Source: Catenulispora sp. MAP5-51 (lineage in GTDB: Bacteria > Actinomycetota > Actinomycetes > Streptomycetales > Catenulisporaceae). Taken from it: a DNA stretch of 64,000 nucleotides. The stretch's first letter is position 1. Every line of letters starts with the position of its first letter. The DNA lies in NCBI RefSeq assembly GCF_041261205.1, contig NZ_JBGCCH010000001.1, positions 744,001 to 808,000 of the forward strand, in the 5' to 3' direction. This document shows positions 18,203-27,326 of this stretch, piece after piece. Made by a program: the position numbers and the translations under genes. The notes under the pieces are model-generated. The model saw only the letters and a program-made list of their open reading frames with translations, did no database searches and had not been told where the DNA came from.

Positions 18203-18723
18203 CCGCGTCCGCCGTGCGGGTGAAGTCCCCCCGCGATCTGCGCACCGAACGCCGCCACCGCTCCCACAGCTGCTGGGACCACCTCATCGCCGCACCCCTG
18301 TGGCCCATGCACGAAGCCAACCTCGGCACCCTGCTGCGCACCTGCGACGCGGTCGGGGCGTGCCTGGCCGTGCCGAGGCTGCGCTGGGTGCCGGAGGCCC
18401 TGGCACGCGGCAACACCCTGCGAAAGCCCGCGTGCGTGCACTGGACCGGCGACCAGCTCACCTGGCTGGCCCGGCAGCAGGCCCGCAAGGACACCACCAT
18501 CGTCGGCGCCGAACTCGCCGACGAGGCGGTGCGCCTGGCCGACCTGCCGACCGCCCGCAACCGCACCGTCCTGGTCCTCGGGCACGAACGCGACGGCATC
18601 CCGCCGGACGCGGTGGAACTGCTCGACGTGGCGGTCGAGATCCCCATGATCGGGACCGGGGCCAGCCTCAACGTCGCGGTCGCCGGTTCGCTGGTTTTGT
18701 ACCGGCTGGCCGGGCTGCTGTGA
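18199..18723 (+). CDS. TrmH/SpoU-family RNA 2'-O-ribose methyltransferase
   Basis: 174 aa from the chosen GTG at 18199. It shows all late SpoU motifs: N-terminal HEANLGTLLRTCDAVGA (motif 1), VLVLGHERDGIP (motif 2) and IPMIGTGASLNVAVAGSLVLYRL (motif 3), which build the SAM-binding trefoil knot. The target is probably a tRNA or rRNA ribose. The catalytic Arg and Asn are present. An upstream in-frame ATG (18064) would put the terminator hairpin inside the gene and was rejected; GTG 18214 is another option. Confidence 0.85.
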   Translation: MTASAVRVKSPRDLRTERRHRSHSCWDHLIAAPLWPMHEANLGTLLRTCDAVGACLAVPRLRWVPEALARGNTLRKPACVHWTGDQLTWLARQQARKDTTIVGAELADEAVRLADLPTARNRTVLVLGHERDGIPPDAVELLDVAVEIPMIGTGASLNVAVAGSLVLYRLAGLL

Positions 18724-18952
18724 GCCGGAGCCCGCTGCGGCTCTATCGGCCAGTCGAGTGAGACATCCCCGGCCGCGTTTCACCGAAGGCCGCGGCGGGT
18801 GACCTTGATCGCTGGGAGGGCAACGTATTCCGACAATCACACCACTGAAGATCCAGCGGAAAGGTGAAAGCCGAATCATGCCCAAGGGCCGTAGGCTCAC
18901 CGGCGATCACGAGTTCGAGAGCTGACCGGGCACTGTGGGATAGCGTCATGGG

Positions 18953-19975
18953 ATGCCGCAGATATTGGTGCTCGCCGGAGACGTCAACTTGCAGGGCCGC
19001 GCGGATCCCGCCTCCGCCTTCACGCATGTGAAGGACCTGCTGGCGTCCGCCGACGTGCGCTTCGTCAATCTCGAAGGCGTGTTGTGCGGGTCCCGGGACG
19101 ATCCGCTCGACCCTGACATCGCGCACAAGCCGGGCTGGCGCCACTCCGAGCCGGACATGGTCAAGGGCCTGGTCGCGGCCGGTATCGACGCGGTCGGCGT
19201 CGCCAACAACGTCACGTTCCCGCCGAGTGCGGTGCTGGCCGGTCTGGACACCCTCGACGGCGCCGGCATCGCGCACTGCGGCGCCGGCGCCGACCTGCGG
19301 CACGCCCATCGCCCTGTCGTGCTCGAACGGGACGGCACCCGGTTCGGGTTCCTGGCCTACACCTCCATCTGCTGGCCCTTCGGGATGGCCGCCGGGATAC
19401 AGACAGCGGGGGTGGCGAGCCTGCGCGCCTCGACGTCCTACGTTCCCGACCTGCGGTCGGCCGAGGTTCCCGGCCGGCCGCCGCGCGTCCTGACCGAGCC
19501 GGTTCTCCACGAGCTGGCCGCGATGGTCCGGGACGTGGAAGAACTGCGGACCCGCTGCGACGTCCTGGTCGTCTCCTGCCACTGGGGCGTGGCCGGCGAC
19601 ACTGTGTGCGACTACCAGCAGGCCATCGGCCGTGCTGCCATCGACGCCGGCGCGGACCTCGTCATGGGCCACGGGCCGCACACGCTTCAGGGCGTCGAGC
19701 CGTACCGCGGCCGACCGATCTTCTACAGCCTTGGGAACTTCGTCTTCGACTGGCCCGCGATGACCGGCCGGCATCTCGATGGGCTCGTCCTGCGCTGTCG
19801 GATCGAGGACCGCCGTCTGCGCAGCGTCGAACTTCGTCCGGTCCGCCGCGGGCGCGACAACGACGTGCGGCCGCTGACCGGTGACGATGCCGCAGACGTT
19901 CTCCACCGAGTCGCCGCCCTTTCCGCGGGGTTCGGCTCCCCTGTTTCCGCTGACGGGGTCGTGACCATCTCCTGA
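18953..19975 (+). CDS. CapA-family metallophosphoesterase-like protein (PgsA/poly-gamma-glutamate type)
   Basis: 340 aa. Family motifs are in order: LAGDVNLQGR near the N-terminus, VNLEG, GVANNVTF, VSCHWG near 204 and GHGPHTLQGVEPYRGRPIFYSLGNFVFD near 240. The usual His after ANN is Val here. Members belong to the calcineurin-like fold and are linked to poly-gamma-glutamate or capsule processes, but many actinobacterial homologues are uncharacterised. No signal peptide is seen. Single gene with its own hairpin terminator. Confidence 0.82.
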   Translation: MPQILVLAGDVNLQGRADPASAFTHVKDLLASADVRFVNLEGVLCGSRDDPLDPDIAHKPGWRHSEPDMVKGLVAAGIDAVGVANNVTFPPSAVLAGLDTLDGAGIAHCGAGADLRHAHRPVVLERDGTRFGFLAYTSICWPFGMAAGIQTAGVASLRASTSYVPDLRSAEVPGRPPRVLTEPVLHELAAMVRDVEELRTRCDVLVVSCHWGVAGDTVCDYQQAIGRAAIDAGADLVMGHGPHTLQGVEPYRGRPIFYSLGNFVFDWPAMTGRHLDGLVLRCRIEDRRLRSVELRPVRRGRDNDVRPLTGDDAADVLHRVAALSAGFGSPVSADGVVTIS

Positions 19976-19990
19976 GACAGGAGCGCGAAC

Positions 19991-20022
19991 GCCTGGCCGC
20001 GGGCGACAACCCGCGGCCAGGC
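19991..20022. terminator. Bidirectional hairpin terminator
   Basis: GCCTGGCCGCGGG (19991-20003), a 6-nt loop and CCCGCGGCCAGGC (20010-20022): a perfect 13-bp stem in the 81-nt gap between the convergent CapA-like and GH16 genes. Confidence 0.75.
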
Positions 20023-20056
20023 ACCTCACACTCGCTCTCTCATCTCACCATGGAGG

Positions 20057-23000
20057 TCACGCGTAGACGCCGAACTCGTAGAGCGAGTAGCCGTACGTGG
20101 TCCCGCGTGCCGTGCCGTACATGCGTACATAGCGACCGGTCCCCGACACGTCGAACGTCTCGACGCCTCCGGCTCCGGTCGTGGTGCTGTACACGGTGGT
20201 CCAGTTCGTCCCGTCGTTCGACACCTGGATCTGGTACGCCTTCGCGTACGCCGACTCCCAGCCCAGCTGGATGTGCTTGATCGCGGTGCTCTGGCCGAGG
20301 TCGACCTGGATCCACTGCGGGTCGCTCCAGTCACTGGCCCAGCGCGTGGTCCAGTTCCCGTCGGTGGCGTTGCCCGCGACGTAGGTCAGTCCGTTGGCCG
20401 CGGCCTGGAACGAGGAGGCCGTGGTCGGCTTGCCCAGCGCCACGTTCGTGCCGGCGACGGGAGGCGCGACCACGCGGAACGACTCGGACTGGATGCCGAC
20501 ACCGCCGTGCTGGTCGTAGACGTACACGTACACCTTCCACACGCCGAGCGTCTGCGGCGCGGTGATGGTGAACGCCCCGGGACCGGTCTGGGTGTAGCTG
20601 GACGGGGACTGCAACGGGGTGTTGCCGTTCACGTACTTGCTCGACAGCGCCACGTTGTAGCTCAGCGCGTCCCCGGTCGGGTTGTTCGCCCCGACGTTCA
20701 TGGTGAACTGGCCGCCGGCCGGCACGCTGGCGGTGTTGCTCAGGGTCATCGAGGTGATCTCCGGGGGCGTGTTCGTCTGTGCCTGGCCGGTGAAGGCCTG
20801 CTTGACCGCGTAGTACGACAGCCGCCGCCAGCCGCCGGTGAGCAGGTTGAACCAGACGCCGCCGAAGTCGTTCTCGACGCCGTAGTTGAACAGCGTCCCG
20901 CCGAAGGAGACCCCCGGGTGCCCGGCGATGCAGTTCCACGCGCTGGTGTAGCCGTCGCGCTGCTGCTGGTCGGTGGGCTCGTTGGGCACGCCGTTGGCGT
21001 CGTTGGGCACCTCCCACTCGCCGGGGTCGCCGGACTCGGTGACGATGTACGGCTTGGTGTACCCGCCGTTGACCCAGTCGGTGTTCACGTTGCACACCGA
21101 GCCGTAGGAGTTCACGGCCAGCAGGTCCAGGCTCGGCGTGTACTGCTTGTAGTACGGCCAGGCGCCGGTCCAGGCGTCCGTCGAGGTGACCGGGTGGTTG
21201 GGGTCGATGGCGTGGATCGCCTCGGTGACCTGCTCCACGTACTGCGCGTAGGCGACGCGCTCCTGTTCGACCGTGGCGCCGTTGGGATAGGTGTAGTTCT
21301 GCGAGGTGAGGATGACCTCGTTCCCCACGTCCCACATCAGCGTTGCTGGATGGTCCTTGTATTGCGTGACGAACTGTTTGATGGAGTTCAGGGTGTTGGT
21401 CTTGTAGGTCGTGTCGTTGAGATAGTCAGCTCCCTGATTCAGCCAGAAGCCGTTGATGACCTTTATGCCCCGGGCCGCGGCCGCGTCCAGCAGCGGTTGG
21501 GAGGTGGCGTCGGTGCCCCAAGTCCGGATGGTGTTGACCCCCATCGACGCGGCGTCGGCCAGGTAGCCGTCGCCGGCCTGGTTGCCCGGACCCCAGGTGA
21601 CACCCTTGACCTGGTACGGCGCGCCGTTCACGGTCAGCGCCCAGTTCCCCTGGCTGCCGGTGACCTTCACGACGTTGGACCCGGTCGCCGCAGGTGGCGG
21701 CTGCAGCGGCGTCGGGGCCGGGCCGGTGGTGGTGTAGACGGCGACCGGTCCGACGCTCAGCGTGCCGCCGGAGGTGGTCGCCGCGGTCGGGGACGTGCAG
21801 CCGCAGTCGACGTTCGGCCAGGAGCCGCCGACCGCCAGGTCCAGGATCAGGAAGAAGCCGTGGTCCACGGCGTTCTGCCAGGTGGTCACCCCGACCTGGC
21901 TCTCGCTGACGGTCCAGGTGACCTGGCCGTCGACCGAGAAGCGGATCTGCTCGTCGGACTTCGTGCGGTCGATGACCTCGGTGTAGGTGTGGTAGCTGCT
22001 CAGGCAGGCGGTGCAGGTTCGCAGACCGCTGCCACGGCCGCTGTACTCGTTGCACGGACCGTTCGGCGCGACGCCGCAGTGCAGGCCCGACGACGTGGTC
22101 GAATGACCGTTGACGTTCTCCATGATGTCGGTCTCGCCGATGGCCGGCCAGGTGCCCGCGCCGGTGCGCGAACCGCTGCCGAGGGCCCAGAACGCGGGCC
22201 AGTAGCCGGCCGGGTCGGCGACGTTCGGCTGCTTGATGTTCGCGGTGACCTCCAGCATGCCGCCGGCGGGCGCCGCGAAGTCAGAGCGTTGTGTCTCCAG
22301 ACGGCCCGACGTCCAGTTCCCCGAGCTGTCCTCGAGAGCTGTGATGTTCAGGTGGCCGCTGCCGTCCACGGAAACGTTTGCGGTCGACGACGACGCGGAC
22401 TCCACCTCACCGGTGCCCCAGTCCGCCGGACCGCCCGCGGAGTTGTGGCCGGTGTCCTCGATCCAGTTGGCCGAGGAGGGGGCGGTGCCGGAGGTGCCAC
22501 CGAAGGTGTCCTGCCAGACCAGGTTCCAGTTCGGCGGCGGCGGGGTGCTGCTGCCTCCGCCGTAGACGCTGAACTCCCAGAGCGAGTAGCCGTAGCCGGT
22601 GTTGCGCGCGGTGCCGTACATCCGGATGTAGCGACCGGAGCCGGACACGTTCAGCGTCTCGGTGCCACCGGGGCCGGTGGTCGTGGAGTAGATCGTGGTC
22701 CAGTTCGCGGCGTCGTTCGAGGTCTGGATCTGGTAGGCCTTGCCGGACGCGGTCTCCCAGTTCAGGACGACTTCGCAGATGTTCTGGGTGCTGCCCAGGT
22801 CGACCTGGAGCCACTGGGGGTCGGACCACTGGGACGCCCAGCGCGTCCCGGTGTTCCCGTCCACAGCGGCCGAAGCCGCGTACCCGGCCCCTTCCAGCGA
22901 CGAGGCCGTGGCGGTCTTGTTCAAAGCCAGGTTCGTGCCGGTGTCGCAGCCGGCCGCCCGGGCCCGCCCCGCCCCCAGCGACGGCACGGACAGGACGGCC

Positions 23001-23071
23001 AGCATCATGGCCAGGACCAGCAATAATGCCGACGATCTGGATCTCCGTGAAGATCTTCGTGCGGGAATCAT
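20057..23071 (-). CDS. Secreted CBM32-GH16-GH2-like-CBM32 bifunctional glycanase
   Basis: 1004 aa. Signal peptide (1-39), then an F5/8C-type CBM32 (about 42-172) and a GH16 domain (about 183-450) with the EhDxxE active site GETDIMEN: nucleophile Glu313, Asp315, acid/base Glu318. A clan-A TIM barrel resembling GH2 catalytic domains follows (about 455-790), with acid/base Glu in MWDVGNEV and probable nucleophile Glu in YIVTESGDPG. An Ig-like linker and a second CBM32 (about 878-1004) complete it. GH16 members cleave beta-1,3- or mixed-linked glucans or galactans; the second activity is unknown. Divergent from the beta-helix protein. Confidence 0.9.
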   Translation of the reverse strand: MIPARRSSRRSRSSALLLVLAMMLAVLSVPSLGAGRARAAGCDTGTNLALNKTATASSLEGAGYAASAAVDGNTGTRWASQWSDPQWLQVDLGSTQNICEVVLNWETASGKAYQIQTSNDAANWTTIYSTTTGPGGTETLNVSGSGRYIRMYGTARNTGYGYSLWEFSVYGGGSSTPPPPNWNLVWQDTFGGTSGTAPSSANWIEDTGHNSAGGPADWGTGEVESASSSTANVSVDGSGHLNITALEDSSGNWTSGRLETQRSDFAAPAGGMLEVTANIKQPNVADPAGYWPAFWALGSGSRTGAGTWPAIGETDIMENVNGHSTTSSGLHCGVAPNGPCNEYSGRGSGLRTCTACLSSYHTYTEVIDRTKSDEQIRFSVDGQVTWTVSESQVGVTTWQNAVDHGFFLILDLAVGGSWPNVDCGCTSPTAATTSGGTLSVGPVAVYTTTGPAPTPLQPPPAATGSNVVKVTGSQGNWALTVNGAPYQVKGVTWGPGNQAGDGYLADAASMGVNTIRTWGTDATSQPLLDAAAARGIKVINGFWLNQGADYLNDTTYKTNTLNSIKQFVTQYKDHPATLMWDVGNEVILTSQNYTYPNGATVEQERVAYAQYVEQVTEAIHAIDPNHPVTSTDAWTGAWPYYKQYTPSLDLLAVNSYGSVCNVNTDWVNGGYTKPYIVTESGDPGEWEVPNDANGVPNEPTDQQQRDGYTSAWNCIAGHPGVSFGGTLFNYGVENDFGGVWFNLLTGGWRRLSYYAVKQAFTGQAQTNTPPEITSMTLSNTASVPAGGQFTMNVGANNPTGDALSYNVALSSKYVNGNTPLQSPSSYTQTGPGAFTITAPQTLGVWKVYVYVYDQHGGVGIQSESFRVVAPPVAGTNVALGKPTTASSFQAAANGLTYVAGNATDGNWTTRWASDWSDPQWIQVDLGQSTAIKHIQLGWESAYAKAYQIQVSNDGTNWTTVYSTTTGAGGVETFDVSGTGRYVRMYGTARGTTYGYSLYEFGVYA

Positions 23072-23169
23072 GACCCTCCTACGCGGGTGGCTGCGGTGCG
23101 GTGAACCGTGCGGGGAGGGCGCCCCTTCGGTCCTGAATCGTCAGCCCTCTGTTGGTCGGTGTCAAGGGG

Positions 23170-23229
23170 GGAACCGGTTCCGGAACTGGTTTCGGAACCG
23201 CTAACGAAACCAGTTCCGGAACCGGTTCT
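23170..23229. promoter_or_regulatory. 24-bp perfect palindrome with nested GAACCGGTTC operators
   Basis: Arms 23171-23194 and 23205-23228 are perfectly complementary around a 10-nt spacer. Each arm holds GAACCGGTTC (itself a palindrome) and a GAACTGGTTTC element, so the block contains several AACC/GGTT-centred sites of LacI-operator style. It lies in the 232-nt gap between two divergent secreted CBM32 genes, next to a TTGACA (23233-23238) facing the plus-strand gene. Confidence 0.7.
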
Positions 23230-23315
23230 GTATTGACAGTAGGTAACGCGTGCGCCACTTTTAGGACCCGAGGGCGCTCTCTTCGGTTCGCAAACCCCAC
23301 GCCTTGGAGAGCAAA

Positions 23316-25580
23316 TTGAGCAGTACTCTGGCCCGGCCACGGGCCGCTTTGTTCGTTGTACTCACGCTGCTGCTGGCAGCGCTGTCCGTGCCGTCGTTCG
23401 GCGCGCGGCCGGCGGCGGCCGCCAGTTGCGACACCGGCACGAATCTGGCTTTGAACAAGACCGCGACGGCATCATCCGTGGAGAACTCGGGCACGCCGGC
23501 CTCGGCCGCGGTGGACGGGAACTCCGGAACGCGCTGGTCGTCGCAGTTCTCGGATCCGCAGTGGCTGCAGGTGGACCTGGGCAGCACGCAGAGCATCTGC
23601 GAGGTGACCCTGAACTGGGAGACCGCCTCGGGCAAGGCCTATCAGATCCAGACCTCGAACGACGCCGCGAACTGGACCACGATCTACTCCACGACCTCGG
23701 GTCCGGGCGGTAACGAAACGCTCAACGTGTCCGGCTCCGGTCGTTACATCCGGATGTACGGCACCGCACGCAACACCGGCTACGGCTACTCGCTGTGGGA
23801 GCTCGGCGTCTACGGCGGCACCAACGGAGGCGGCGGCACTCCCCCGCCCCCGACCGGCGGCGCCCTGGGCTCCAACGTGATCGTGTTCAACCCGTCGATG
23901 TCCCAGTCCTCGATCCAGTCCCAGCTGAACGCGATCTCCGACCAGCAGGTCCCCAGCGAGTTCGGGACCGGCCGGTACGAGCTGCTGTTCCAGCCCGGGA
24001 CCTACGGCTCGGCGGCGAACCCGCTGATCTTCACGGTCGGCTTCTACGAGGCCGTCGCGGGGCTCGGGCAGAACCCCGGCGCCGTCGTCATCAACGGCAC
24101 CGTCGACTCCTACAACCAGTGCTCCGGCAGCACCTGCAACGCGACCACGAACTTCTGGCGCTCGCTGACCAACCTGACGATCAACGTCGCGGGCATGTCC
24201 GGCTGCCAGAGCGGCGACGACTTCTGGGCCGTGTCGCAGGCCGCGCCGATGCGCCGGGTGCACATCAACGGCAACGTGAGTCTGATGGACTACTGCGTCG
24301 GCGGCCCCGGCTACGCCAGCGGCGGTTTCATCGCCGACTCGCAGTTCACCGGCGGCACCGTCACCAACGGCTCGCAGCAGCAGTACATCACGCGGAACTC
24401 GGCGCTGGACGGCTGGAGCAACGGCGTCTGGAACCAGGTCTTCTGCGGCGACCCGGGCGCGCCGGCGCAGAGCTTCGCCGCCAACTCCGGCCTGTCCGGC
24501 GGGCCGAACCCGTACACCACGCTCGGGACCTGCCCGGTCACGCGCGAGGCGCCGTACCTGTACCAGGACTCCGGCGGGAACTACAGCGTGTTCGTGCCCT
24601 CGCTGGCGACGAACTCCAACGGCCCCAGCTGGACCAACGGCCAGACCCCGGGCAAGTCGCTGTCGCTGAACACGTTCTTCGTGGTGCAGCCCTCGGCGAC
24701 CGTGGCCCAGATCAACGCCGCCCTGAACGCCGGCGACAACCTGCTGTTCACGCCGGGTGTCTACAGCGTCCCGTCGACCATCGCGGTGACGCACCCGGAC
24801 ACGCAGATCGTCGGTCTGGGCTTCGCCACGCTGGTCCCGACCGGTGGCAACACGACGCTGAGCGTCGCGGACGTCAGCGGCGTGCAGGTCAGCGGCCTGA
24901 TCTTCGACGCGGGCGCGACGACCTCGCCCTCGCTGCTGCAGGTCGGCACGGCCGGTTCCACCACCCGGCACGACACCGACCCGGTGGCCCTGGACGACGT
25001 GTTCTTCCGCGTCGGCGGCGCGACCGCGGGCTCGGTGACCACGCCGCTGGTCGACAACAGCAACGACTCGCTGCTGGACGACGTGTGGATCTGGCGCGCG
25101 GACCACGGCGCGGGCGCCGGGACGTGGACCGGCGACCAGAGCCCGACCGGCCTGGTGGTCAACGGGAACAACGTCACGTCCTACGGCCTGGCGGTGGAGC
25201 ACTTCCAGCAGAACGAGGTGGACTGGAACGGCCAGAACGGCACGGTGATCTTCTTCCAGAACGAGAACCCCTACGAGGTGCCCAACCAGGCCTCGTGGAT
25301 GGCCTCGGCGTCCCAGAAGGGGTACCCGGCGCTGTACATCCCGAACTCGGTGTCCTCCTTCCAGGGCTACGGACTGGGCAGCTACAGCTACTTCGACCAG
25401 GGGGTGGACATCCACAACGCGATGGCGTTCCAGGTGCCGCAGACCTCCGGGGTGCAGCTGCACGACCTGCTGAGCGTGTTCCTGAACGGCTCCGGCGGCA
25501 TCGACTCGGTCGTCAACGGCACCGGGAAGGCGGTGAGCTCGGCGTTCGGCGGCCCGTCGGACATCGTCAGCTACCCGTGA
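23316..25580 (+). CDS. Secreted CBM32 plus right-handed beta-helix protein (GH55-like, function unproven)
   Basis: 754 aa. Signal peptide ending SFGARPAAAA, then a CBM32 almost identical to the N-terminal CBM32 of the divergent GH16 protein, a Gly/Pro linker, and a long C-terminal region (about 190-754) of beta-helix type. Recurrent segments such as VIVFNPSMSQSSIQSQL, LLFQPGTYGSAANPLIFTV, LLFTPGVYSVPSTIAV and VSGLIFDAGATTSP suggest two pectate-lyase-superfold halves, as in GH55 exo-beta-1,3-glucanases. I cannot identify catalytic residues. TTG at 23316 is preferred over TTG 23304 because GGAGA sits 6-10 nt before it. Confidence 0.82.
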   Translation: MSSTLARPRAALFVVLTLLLAALSVPSFGARPAAAASCDTGTNLALNKTATASSVENSGTPASAAVDGNSGTRWSSQFSDPQWLQVDLGSTQSICEVTLNWETASGKAYQIQTSNDAANWTTIYSTTSGPGGNETLNVSGSGRYIRMYGTARNTGYGYSLWELGVYGGTNGGGGTPPPPTGGALGSNVIVFNPSMSQSSIQSQLNAISDQQVPSEFGTGRYELLFQPGTYGSAANPLIFTVGFYEAVAGLGQNPGAVVINGTVDSYNQCSGSTCNATTNFWRSLTNLTINVAGMSGCQSGDDFWAVSQAAPMRRVHINGNVSLMDYCVGGPGYASGGFIADSQFTGGTVTNGSQQQYITRNSALDGWSNGVWNQVFCGDPGAPAQSFAANSGLSGGPNPYTTLGTCPVTREAPYLYQDSGGNYSVFVPSLATNSNGPSWTNGQTPGKSLSLNTFFVVQPSATVAQINAALNAGDNLLFTPGVYSVPSTIAVTHPDTQIVGLGFATLVPTGGNTTLSVADVSGVQVSGLIFDAGATTSPSLLQVGTAGSTTRHDTDPVALDDVFFRVGGATAGSVTTPLVDNSNDSLLDDVWIWRADHGAGAGTWTGDQSPTGLVVNGNNVTSYGLAVEHFQQNEVDWNGQNGTVIFFQNENPYEVPNQASWMASASQKGYPALYIPNSVSSFQGYGLGSYSYFDQGVDIHNAMAFQVPQTSGVQLHDLLSVFLNGSGGIDSVVNGTGKAVSSAFGGPSDIVSYP

Positions 25581-25618
25581 CGCTGCTGAGCGAGCAGTTC
25601 TGAGCCCGAAGTAGGGTC

Positions 25619-25661
25619 GGGGCCGGCTTTCCGAGATCTGATCATCTCGGGAGCCGGCTCC
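25619..25661. terminator. Hairpin terminator
   Basis: A long stem built from GCCGGCT/AGCCGGC and CCGAGAT/ATCTCGG around CTGATC, with small internal mismatches, after the beta-helix gene and before the oxidoreductase gene. Confidence 0.65.
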
Positions 25662-25683
25662 GGCGCGCGGCTATGCTGACGCG

Positions 25684-26667
25684 GTGACGCAGAACAAGAT
25701 CCGTTGGGGCATCCTGGCGACCGGCGGCATCGCCGCCACTTTCACCGCTGACCTGCAGACTCTCGACGACGCCGAGGTCGTCGCCGTCGGGTCGCGCTCG
25801 CTCGACACGGCCCAGGCCTTCGCCGACCGCCATGGTATCCCCCGCGCCCACGGCTCCTGGGCAGAGTTGGCCGCGGACCCCGAGGTCGACATCGTCTACG
25901 TCGCCACCCCGCACTCGGCCCACCACGCGGCGGCCGCCCTGTGCCTGGACGCCGGCAAGGCCGTGCTGTGCGAGAAGCCGCTCACCCTGGACGCGGCGCA
26001 GGCCGAAGACCTGTGCCGCCGCGCCGAGGCCGCGGGCGTCTTCTTCATGGAGGCGATGTGGACGCGCACCGTCCCGGCCGTCCTGCGCATGGTCGAGATG
26101 GTGCGCGCCGGCGCCATCGGCGAACCCCGCCTGGTCACCGCCGACTTCTCGGTCAGCTTCACCGGCGGCCCCGAACACCGCATGCGCAACCCCGAACTCG
26201 GCGGCGGCGCACTGCTGGACCTCGGCGTCTACCCGCTGGCGATCGCCCAGCTGGTCTTCGGCACGCCGAGCACCGTGCAGGCGGTCGGCACGCTGACCCC
26301 GGAGGGCGTCGACGACACCACCGCGGTGACCCTCGTCCACCCCGGCGGCGGCATCGCAGCCCTGACCTGCTCGATCTCGGCCGACGGCACCTGGAGCGCG
26401 ACCGTGGCCGGCACCGAGGGACGGATCGAGTTCGGACGCGGCTTCACCTCCCCGACCGGCTTCTCGCTGTACCGCGGAAACGAGCAGGCGCAACGGATCG
26501 AGGAGCCGTATCTGGCTCAGGGCATGGTGCACGAGGCGATCGAAGCCCAGCGCTGCCTGCGCGCCGGGCTTCGGGAGAGCCCGCTGGCGCCGTGGTCGGA
26601 GACGCTCGCGGTCATGCGGACCATGGATGCGGTGCGGGGTCAGATCGGGGTCAGCTACCCGGGGTAG
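25684..26667 (+). CDS. Gfo/Idh/MocA family oxidoreductase
   Basis: 327 aa. N-terminal Rossmann fold with IRWGILATGGIAATF, the signature CEKPLTLDAAQAEDL near residue 98 and MEAMWTRTVPAVLRM, close to trans-1,2-dihydrobenzenediol or glucose-fructose oxidoreductase-like members. The C-terminal substrate domain includes GGGALLDLGVYPLAIAQLVFG. GTG start at 25684. Only distantly related to the partial oxidoreductase at the left edge. Sugar substrate unknown. Confidence 0.92.
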   Translation: MTQNKIRWGILATGGIAATFTADLQTLDDAEVVAVGSRSLDTAQAFADRHGIPRAHGSWAELAADPEVDIVYVATPHSAHHAAAALCLDAGKAVLCEKPLTLDAAQAEDLCRRAEAAGVFFMEAMWTRTVPAVLRMVEMVRAGAIGEPRLVTADFSVSFTGGPEHRMRNPELGGGALLDLGVYPLAIAQLVFGTPSTVQAVGTLTPEGVDDTTAVTLVHPGGGIAALTCSISADGTWSATVAGTEGRIEFGRGFTSPTGFSLYRGNEQAQRIEEPYLAQGMVHEAIEAQRCLRAGLRESPLAPWSETLAVMRTMDAVRGQIGVSYPG

Positions 26668-26738
26668 GACTCCGGTCGGCGAGTCCGTGGCCTGAAAAGC
26701 CGTGGACGAGCGCCGCTCGCGCGCGGACCATCGCGGAC

Positions 26739-27326
26739 ATGTATGTCTACCTCATCCAGCACGCGGAAAAGCTGCGGGAACCAGGTGACCCCGACATCAC
26801 GAGGCTCGGGCGTGCCCACGCCGCGCTCACCGGTAGGTGGGCGCGGCGCACCGGCATACGTCGGGTCTATTGCAGTCCATTGCGACGCTCGCGCGAGACC
26901 GCGCAAATCATCGCCGATGCGGTCGCCGTTCAGCCCGTCGAGGACAAGCGGGCCATCGAGCGCATGAACTGGGACGGCACAATGCCGTTCGCAGACTTTG
27001 GCGCCGAATGGGCCAGGACGGTGGAGGACCGCGCCTACGTGCCCGCCATCGGCGACTCCTCGCACGCCGCAGCCGACCGATTGCTCGCGCTGGTCCGCGC
27101 GGTCGGCGCCTCCGATAGCCCCGCCGCCATCGTCACCCATGGCGGCGTGACCGCGGACCTGCTCCGCACCCTGTTGGGCGACTCAGCCGTCGGCGACAGC
27201 CTTCTCACGACGGGAGTACCGTCCTGCGCGATCACCACGCTCAACGGCACGGCCGTCGAATCGGTGGCGTCGGTCGAGCACTTGGCCGGCGTCCTAGGGA
27301 ACCAGCGCCACGAAGCTGAGTCCTGA
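26739..27326 (+). CDS. Histidine phosphatase superfamily protein (SixA/PGM-like)
   Basis: 195 aa. The N-terminal catalytic motif is LIQHAEK instead of the usual RHG, as in some SixA-like proteins, so His is kept but the preceding Arg is Gln. CSPLRRSRETAQ (second phosphate-binding Arg) and the distal VTHGGVTADLLR (second catalytic His) are present. Substrate unknown. The last 33 nt overlap the convergent oxidoreductase gene. Confidence 0.82.
   Translation: MYVYLIQHAEKLREPGDPDITRLGRAHAALTGRWARRTGIRRVYCSPLRRSRETAQIIADAVAVQPVEDKRAIERMNWDGTMPFADFGAEWARTVEDRAYVPAIGDSSHAAADRLLALVRAVGASDSPAAIVTHGGVTADLLRTLLGDSAVGDSLLTTGVPSCAITTLNGTAVESVASVEHLAGVLGNQRHEAES

Noticed and set aside
20273-23026. A 917-codon plus-strand open frame opposite the GH16/GH2-like gene
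   Set aside because: Same antisense artefact of third-position GC; no domains recognisable, whereas the minus-strand frame has two complete catalytic sites.
23170-23229. CRISPR or tandem-repeat array
   Set aside because: Repeats are nested palindromic half-sites without spacers of uniform length; an operator is a better explanation.
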